Origin: Spizellomyces punctatus DAOM BR117
Taxonomy: Eukaryota > Chytridiomycota > Chytridiomycetes > Spizellomycetales > Spizellomycetaceae
Length of the DNA stretch: 64,000 nt
Reading direction: 5' to 3'
NCBI RefSeq assembly: GCF_000182565.1
Contig: NW_015971543.1
Location: 283,397-347,396 of the forward strand
Under the pieces are notes generated by a model. That model was not told the DNA's origin. It saw only the letters and a program-made list of their open reading frames with translations, and did no database searches. Within the stretch, counting starts at the first letter, position 1. Every line of letters begins with the position of its first letter. Positions 57,787-64,000 of the stretch are shown piece by piece. The position numbers and the translations under genes were made by a program.

Positions 57787-58728
57787 CTAATTTAGGCCAT
57801 GTCTCGAAAGCGGTCCAAGCTCTCTTCTCACTCGTGACCCTATGATGGCATGTCCAGGACCTTCCCTCCACTCTCCTTCTTGTTCCTCGCGTTCAACATC
57901 ATCCGCCACCTCTTTCAAAAACTCATAAGTAGCAGGATCAAACTTCTTATCCTGTTCTTCATCGCTTCCCTTCAGCCGGGGGAAGCGAGCTGCCATAATC
58001 TCGCGCATTCGTATTGAGAATTCCTTCAACTGTGCATCGGAACAAGCAGGAATCATATCAGCTCTCCATTCCTGCCACATTATTGTCATTGAATAATACT
58101 TACGTTATTGACGTCCATAACGCTGGCAACGGTCATGGCCACGCCCGCCGTACCGGTCAAAACTAAAATGGTAGCGGTTCCAAAGGCACGACCGGCAAAC
58201 ATGTACGCTGCGAGTTTGGGGTTTGCGGCGGCAGCAGCAGGATTATCAATCAGTTCCTGTAATGGGATCCTCATCTTGCCCTTGGTGCGCTGATGGATAG
58301 TGTACATCATGGAGGAAAAGGCTGCAATTGAAGCAGCTCCTATAATGTATCTTGCCATCACAAGGTTATGAAAGGTTGGACACTACTGGACACTGTAAAA
58401 TGTCGGTCACTCACTTGTTGTATCGCATGAAGCCCGTCCCACTTTCGGGGACAACTGTTGGTTCAACGGGTGTACTCTTTGAAACGGATTCTACTGAGGC
58501 AGTGATCGAAGGAGAAGAGGGAACAGCGGCTGGACGTTGGAGAGGTGCTGGAGTTGCGGAAATTGGTGGTGAGGCCACAATAGTCGAAGCAATTGACCGT
58601 GAGTTTTGTTCATCTTTGGCGGCGAGCCAAGGAATCACAGCGTCATCAGACGCAGGTCTTCTCCATGCCCATGTCCACCACCGCGAGGGCCGAGAGGGTG
58701 ACTCTTGTTGTCGGTCCGAGGATGCCAT
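57787..58728 (-). CDS. TMEM242-like mitochondrial inner-membrane protein
   Basis: Three exons, 58728-58415, 58350-58104 and 58029-57787, in matching phase give 267 aa. The N-terminal third is Ser/Pro-rich with basic and tryptophan residues, possibly a mitochondrial presequence. Two hydrophobic helices follow: YIIGAASIAAFSSMMYTI and the AFGTATILVLTGTAGVAMTV segment, with MDVNNLKEFSIRMREIM after it. That last pattern (helix, then short loop, then FxxxMR) matches TMEM242, an assembly factor for ATP synthase and complex I in animals. The C-terminus is charged. An ATG at 58361 could start a shorter form, but the upstream exon splices cleanly. Confidence 0.6.
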
Positions 58729-59734
58729 TTCCTGTCACCGTGACAGATCTCTCGCTGAGGAAACCAACTCAACCTTTTTGACTCATCACCAACGACGTCA
58801 CGTGACATACAATAGCATCTTTGAAAAAAGTACGTTTTGTATGAGCTGAATGGAAAGCACTGTTAATTAAGGGGAAGAGACATGCTGAGTTAAAGGCAAG
58901 CTTTGTTAACGAGATGTAGAATATCAACATAAAAGCTGGCATGGAGGATTATCATGTTCTATCTTCAGAACGCATCAAACATTTGAGCGATCTTGTTAAT
59001 GCTAACTGTCATTTGTCGCTAAAGTTCTTCAACCTGCCTATTAACTGCTCGCATGCAGGACGTCCCGAGGATGAATAATTTCTCACGGAGCAGATGGACT
59101 ACTTTCCACTGTAATCAGAGACGTGCTATTGTAGACAACCTGAAAATGCATTGATATTGAAAACAAGTGATATCAGATGGGTGGGCAGCTCACGGGCGAC
59201 TTGCTCGCTTTCTTCCAACTGACTGCAATGAGTTTTGCATAATGCGAGACAATCATGTTTGATTGCTGGAGGAATATGTAATGTAGATTGTCGAATGCTG
59301 CTATTGACGTACAAAGGTTGAGAGGCTTACAATATCTGTAATGACACACAGGCGTAAAAGGGTGTGTGGTGTGCAGTCATTTTTATTCTATTCTTCCTTA
59401 ATAGCAGACACCTTTAGCGGCCAACCGCGGTGATCCATTTTATAACGATCTACCATGAATCAATTCATAAAAGTGCTCCCTGCCATAATAAGCCAATGTT
59501 CGCTACAGCTCTTCAAGTTCGTGCCATTAACTATCCGATATTACCAAGAACTAACAGACTCAAAAGATCCAATAATCTACTTAAATCAAAGCTAATGAAA
59601 GTTGACTTAAGCAAAATGTGTGACGGCCATTTCTTTTGAACGCGCCTCGTCCCGGCAAAAAGTATCACCTTCCTTTGATATAAAACGACTGATCTGGCTA
59701 TTTGGCACTTGCTGCTTGTCTCGTAAACAAAGAA
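58729..59734. other. Intergenic region, no gene seen
   Basis: About 1 kb between divergent genes, so it holds both promoters. AT-rich with stops in all frames. The open frame on the plus strand at 58352-58849 is only the reverse of the TMEM242-like first exon. Confidence 0.4.
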
Positions 59735-60759
59735 ATGTCTGCTTTATCATTTGATTTCGACAAGGTGATCGCTGTGAAGGAGGTTTCTCGCTCGCCGACT
59801 TCTTCAGTATGGAAAGCAGATATCTCTGACGAATGGATGATAGGATCTGTTCCACACGGCGGATATATCCTCAGGTACATCGGATCGGAAAAGGATCTTA
59901 GCTCATGCAGCTTTCTAAAATTTTGGTTGCTGTTCAGTGTTATCTTGTCTGCTGCGAGTGCTCACTTTGCTGGCAACCGACCAGATCCCATATCCATCAA
60001 CGCCTATTTTCTTCGTCCGACTGCCGCCAATGTCCCCGCTATCCTTACCGTCACCGACATTAAAGCTGGACGTTATTCAATAGCACAGATTATAACAGAA
60101 CAGGCTGGGATTGTCACACAATTTGCAACTGTCACCTATGGGAACATATCTGAGGAGCAAGGTCCGACACGAGTCATCGATCCTGATCGTCTGCCTCCCC
60201 CATCCGAATGCTTTCCTGGTAGCTTTGGCCGGCGTGCGCCTGAAGCACCTAAAGATAAGCCACACATTGGACAAAAGGTGGAGGTTCTCCGTGACTCGCA
60301 AACACTCTCAACCACAAAAGCCGAGCGGCGGCAGTGGATTCGATTCACTGACGGACGACATCCAGATTTGATCAGTTTGGGTTTTTTCGCCGACGCATCC
60401 GGCCCCCTCCTCACTAATTTCGGGAAAGAATGGCTAGGTGGAGAATGTTGGTTTCCAACCATGGAGATCAACATTCAGTTCCGCGCTAAACCTTCCACAA
60501 CTACCCCTGGAAGGTGGATTGGACAATCTGTCAACTCAAGGTTCATCACCAACGGCCGCCATGAAGTGGACGTGGAGCTATACGACGAAAACGGTGATAT
60601 AGTTGCGCTTGCAAGGTGAGCTCCATAAATCAATCGCTTTTGGTTATAACTGGGCCCCCTCAAACTTGAATACTTCATGTCTTTCTTAGACAAATGGCTC
60701 TCGTTGTCCCATGGGAGCGGAATCTCAAAAATGCATCAAACACTGCTGCTCGCTTGTAA
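59735..60759 (+). CDS. TesB-type acyl-CoA thioesterase (double hot-dog fold)
   Basis: Three exons, 59735-59874, 59938-60615 and 60690-60759, give 295 aa. The N-terminal hot dog shows WMIGSVPHGGYIL joined by splicing to SVILSAASAHFAGNRPDPIS and INAYFLRPT. The linker is proline-rich. The C-terminal hot dog has GLVLPWER-like residues (here MALVVPWERN) and the central acidic residue in FFADASGPLL, the TesB-type catalytic region. Likely hydrolyses acyl-CoA; no peroxisomal SKL is present (C-terminus NTAARL). The upstream in-frame ATG at 59702 adds MALAACLVNKE and is possible; I chose MSALSFDFDK by family alignment. Confidence 0.82.
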
Positions 60760-61123
60760 AAAAACTCTTCAGATATCGCTATTTTTTTAAGTTGTTTCAT
60801 GGCAAGGTGCATGCTGTCTCCTTTTACATAATAGACCTCATCCTACATTCCCATATTTCTGGGGACCTTTACTCTCAATTGCATCTCCTGGTTGTTCTGA
60901 TCGTTGCTCACCCGCCCGCATTAGTCACGTTGCAGTGATCGACCTCGACGGGCCAGAGTAGGATGACCTGAGCTTTCTAAAAATAGCTTCGACAGGATGA
61001 TGAGCGCAAGATGCACCAGGGCTATGAACCGATGATCAGAAGGTTCAAATCTACTGTTTAAAGGAATCAGAAGCTCAACATTGGCAAATTACAATAATAG
61101 AAGAAGCCAAGGAATTGACATAA
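60760..61123. other. Intergenic region, no gene seen
   Basis: Short AT-rich stretch after the thioesterase stop. Only unsupported ORFs. Confidence 0.4.
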
Positions 61124-61225
61124 AGTGATGACATCTCATTACGACCCTTCCTACATTCCCCACCATCCCCGACAGGCGTCCGCCTGGCCTCTATACCCAA
61201 TATCCAACCCTACCGCCCAGCTCTT

Positions 61226-61675
61226 TTGGACCCTGTCGTCCGCGAAATTGTTTCAACCCACCCAGCGCATACCGAGATCCCTGTTGACAAGCGATGGCTA
61301 AACCAGACCGTCTCGACCCTCCGGAGGCGGAGTGAAGGGTTGGTGGTTCTTCCACATGAAAATAGTGCTGCCACCGTCGTAGCCTCGGACGCCCACGCCC
61401 ATCAAGTCGTAGCTAAAAAGCAGCACAGCTTTGCTAAACTCTTTTCTCGCATCTCCATTCCTTTTTACAAACGCTCTACACCTGACATTGCGCCTCCTGC
61501 CGACCAACCGTTTCATGATCGGTATGCGAGGTACAGAACTTCCCTCTCAGAAGAGGACTTCACGCCAGTGTCGCCAGTATATAGGCTTGAGAGCCCGTCA
61601 AAGATGCATCTTGCTGGAAGGAAGTTTAGGAGGTTTTTCAGAGGAGTGGCGGACCGGTTTGAGGGGAACTGGTAA
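61226..61675 (+). CDS. Small basic protein, function unknown; start unresolved
   Basis: Open frame of 150 codons ending at TAA/TAG near 61675, rich in basic and aromatic residues (HSFAKLFSRISIPFYKRS; AGRKFRRFFRGVADRFEGNW at the end). The frame stays open upstream to 61124 but contains no ATG before residue MHLAG. A real start would need an upstream exon or an indel; an ATG at 61128 lies in another frame. The ending with repeated Phe-Arg could be an amphipathic membrane-binding helix. No family recognised. Confidence 0.4.
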   Translation: MDPVVREIVSTHPAHTEIPVDKRWLNQTVSTLRRRSEGLVVLPHENSAATVVASDAHAHQVVAKKQHSFAKLFSRISIPFYKRSTPDIAPPADQPFHDRYARYRTSLSEEDFTPVSPVYRLESPSKMHLAGRKFRRFFRGVADRFEGNW

Positions 61676-62019
61676 TTCGCTGTGTCTCAGACAAGTCGCA
61701 CGACAGTTGGTTGGATACCCGGGTTGCGATTGAGCTGGACGGAGTTGTCTAAGTAGGAGATACCCCTTAAGGACCCAGTCGCTGGACCGTTCTGGGCTTC
61801 TATACCGCTTGAGAATGCATGTATCGTTCATGTCTATAATGTAAAAATTAAACTGTTCGAAAGCCAAATAATTTCATCATTACATCGGCCTTCGCAAGAT
61901 ATGTACTAAATTCATAATGATTACCAAAAAAAAATATGAACACTACTTAAGATGTTGACTATCGACAATACTGTACATGATATACTACTGTGAAATTAAG
62001 TTACCAAAACTTGTAATGT
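61676..62019. other. Convergent 3' region, no gene seen
   Basis: AT-rich spacer between the small basic protein (+) and the LEA-2-like gene (-). Confidence 0.4.
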
Positions 62020-63328
62020 CTATCCCGTAATCGAATTGAGCGCCCCATTCAAAAGTCCCCTCGTGAGCGTGTCTACCTGTTTCAGCTGATCTTTCAACTG
62101 CGCCGGACACGCCATATCAAACGGCCCGATGGTAGTGTTAATTGTTATTCCCAACCGTCTCACAGCGGTCGGTGCAACGTTTACTGCAAATTCCATGGTG
62201 AGCGGTATTGCATTGGGTGAACTCGGCGAGATGCCCAGGAAAGAACTCTGGCAAGAAGTTGCAAGAAGTTGGAGAAAGGGATCCTTCTGACCAATGATTT
62301 GGGAAAAGGTGGCGTTATAGCGGAGATCTAATGGCTACAATGAAAGATTTGGAAATGTCAGTTTCCTTTTCTATATCGTTTCCGGCTACAACCATCATTC
62401 GTTCTCCATACCACATGTTCCGTCGTGTTTGCGTTTTTCGGGAAATTTACATTGACCATATTGATCTGCAATTTAAAGTTCTTTGCATCGATAAACTGGC
62501 CGTTCTCGCCTTTGACCCGCCCCTGTTTACAGAAAGCAACTATTAGAGACAATATAGCACCGGACCATCTGAACTTGATCACTTACCACAACATCCAATC
62601 GATCCATCGCAATATCAAATCGATTCTTATTATTCAACCAAACATCAACGCCCATGCCGTAGGAGAAGGCGAAATTCCCTGCCAAGCTCGTCAAAGTGAT
62701 TCCAGACTTGACCAACGGTATATCTGGGCCTGGTTTCCATTCGGAACCTGGGGCAAGGTGAACAAATTGCGCGGTTGAGGTCGGTTCGTAAGGTCCTACA
62801 TATCCGTATTCCGGTATTGTTGGCCAAAAGTACCATACCAATACACCCAGGATGATGAGGATGACAAGAAAAATGAGGCAGAAAGTCAGGCAGCAGGATT
62901 TGCGGGTCGGGAAACAGCAGCAGACACGTCGTTTGCGCTTGTCAGCTGAGCTGTATGCTTCCACGTCGTACGGTTGGGGTGCACTCCTTTCGGCATTCTG
63001 GTTGTACCAAGGATCGGCTAACGTTTCTGACGAGTTGGCCTATTGTTAGACAAAGTAAAGGTGTCAGTGTCAATGGTAAGGAAGGCAAGATCTAGCAGCA
63101 CATGACAGTGAATGCGGCTCATTCACGTTTACTCACTGGCTGGAGAGAATCTCGATACACATGTTCAGGCATACTGGAGTGCTGCTGCTGTTGCGGGTAT
63201 GTGTGCTGAGGTGCACCAGAGTATTGCATGTGTGAAGGTTCTGCCATGGGTTGACCGTATCCGTACTGCATGTGTGAATGTTCAGGCATGGGTTGATCGT
63301 ATCCGTTATGGTAGGGCGTAGCGGACAT
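62020..63328 (-). CDS. Single-pass membrane protein with LEA-2-like luminal domain
   Basis: Minus-strand gene from ATG 63328 (MSATPYHNGYDQ) to TAG 62020, with four introns placed by frame. The cytosolic front is Tyr/Gln/Pro-rich with a repeated (G)QPM(P/A)E(H/P)SHMQY unit. A basic/Cys cluster KRKRRVCCCFPTRKSCC precedes one transmembrane helix (LIFLVILIILGVLVWYFW). The outer part has repeated beta-strand signatures of LEA type 2 domains: PLVKSGITLTSLAGNFAF, then QINMVNVNFPKNANTT and PLDLRYNATFSQIIG. Such proteins in fungi are vacuolar or plasma-membrane proteins of poorly known role. Part of the Cys cluster could be palmitoylated. Confidence 0.62.
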
Positions 63329-63575
63329 GGTAAGATCTAATCTGGTGCTCAAGAAAGCTTAGAAATTGTGGAATTTATGGCAAGAGGTGAAATGTCAACG
63401 CCTGGTTCCTAAAAAGAAAATGATCTGTCTGTCCTTTCTACTTGTTATCATCTTTTCAGGGGATACAGCGGCTGTGGGTCGAGGGGCGTTTATTACGTAA
63501 GGCAAGCGGTCATTGAGGCTTGTCACAAATCACATGATCTGTATATATTCCATTACCAACTACCAAATCCGAGCT

Positions 63576-64000
63576 TTAAAAACCATTAAAGCCATTTACC
63601 CCGCTGTAGGCTCCTGGCGGTACAATAGGTCCGCCTGGTGCACCACCGTAGCCAGGTGCTCCACCATAACCGGCTCCGACTGGGGCTCCGCCATATGTGA
63701 TCATCAATGGATTTCCAAGGGCTGGCATAATGGTCGTTTCTATGTTGTAAAACAAGTCAGAGAAGACGATCACAGCCGTAGTTAAATGAAGAACACAAAC
63801 CTTGTTTCTCCTTTTCTTCTTCCTTGGCTGTCCTTTCAGTATTGGCCTTCTCCAACTTGTCTACTTTTCCCATGTACTCGCGTACAGTCTGGATGAAGTA
63901 TGGCATGGCAAAGTCATTCAATCGGTTCCTCCACGCAAGTTCCATTATCACGTCCGGCCTCAACAAATCGTAGCAAGTAAATAGACACGCAGCAAAGCAG
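63576..64000 (-). CDS. Clathrin heavy chain, C-terminal end (partial)
   Basis: The window cuts this gene; only its last two exons are seen (64000-63801 and 63739-63576). The frame reads ACLFTCYDLLRPDVIMELAW, then NDFAMPYFIQTVREYMGKVD and KLEKANTERTAKEEEKEKQ, an excellent match to the clathrin heavy chain proximal leg/trimerisation end. The last exon adds ETTIMPALGNPLMITYGG and a Gly/Ala/Pro/Tyr-rich tail with GGAPGYGGAP repeats that is longer than the animal QLML-type tail. Clathrin heavy chain builds the coat of endocytic and Golgi vesicles. Confidence 0.92.

Noticed and set aside
58352-58849. Plus-strand ORF of 165 codons
   Set aside because: It is the reverse of the TMEM242-like first exon, with no family signal of its own.
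1-64000. CRISPR arrays, bacterial operons, riboswitches
   Set aside because: The window is eukaryotic. No regularly spaced repeats of CRISPR type and no bacterial gene layout were seen.

Overview
This window looks like nuclear DNA of an early-diverging, zoosporic (chytrid-like) fungus. Genes are intron-rich, with mostly 50-90 nt GT-AG introns. The proteins include fungal families (Opy2-type membrane anchor, Sec9/SNAP-25 t-SNARE, Pho80-type cyclin, CSC1 channel, Set1, GPI-anchored GH26 enzyme). They sit beside families that, among fungi, I associate mainly with chytrids: a large class C (GABA-B-like) GPCR and a Fanzor1 relic. The species assignment is inference. All gene models come from reading splice sites and frames by eye.

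Left part (1-16000): a tRNA-derived SINE-like repeat lies at 15-130, with further pieces at 2726-2758 and 12985-13083. A Fanzor1-type RNA-guided nuclease relic (1017-2597, minus) follows, killed by six TGA stops in one continuous frame. Then come a SEC9-like t-SNARE (+), a Pho80-type cyclin (+), a GDSL hydrolase with a proline-rich front (-), a nine-exon class C GPCR with a PH-like tail (-), a gene-poor 2.3 kb, and a three-exon F-box protein (-).

Middle (16000-44000): a complete DDX60/Ski2-like DExH helicase (-), a GPI-anchored GH26 glycosidase (-), an OPY2-like signalling anchor (+), an unassigned seven-helix membrane protein (-), an HRQ1-type RecQ4-like helicase with an extra zinc-finger-like motif (-), an alpha-arrestin with a PY motif (+), an FLVCR/MFSD7-like transporter (-) and a CSC1/TMEM63 channel (-).

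Right part (44000-64000): SET1 (H3K4 methyltransferase, 1,725 aa, RRM + SR-rich + SET) runs toward a convergent erythromycin-esterase-like gene. The space between them is rearranged. A ~510 bp tandem duplication (SET1 stop, shared 3' region, Ere 3' end) has its first copy split by ~5.1 kb of foreign DNA. That DNA carries gene fragments (OHCU decarboxylase piece, ATP-grasp-like ORF), an AT-rich repeat patch, an orphan ORF with a frame break and a 219 bp tandem repeat. Beyond lie a TMEM242-like mitochondrial protein (-), a TesB-type thioesterase (+), a small basic protein (+), a LEA-2-like membrane protein (-) and the C-terminal end of clathrin heavy chain (-, cut by the window edge).

No operon logic applies. 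Common themes are membrane signalling and trafficking (two 7TM proteins, OPY2, arrestin, SEC9, clathrin, CSC1) and nucleic-acid enzymes (DDX60, HRQ1, SET1, Fanzor relic).
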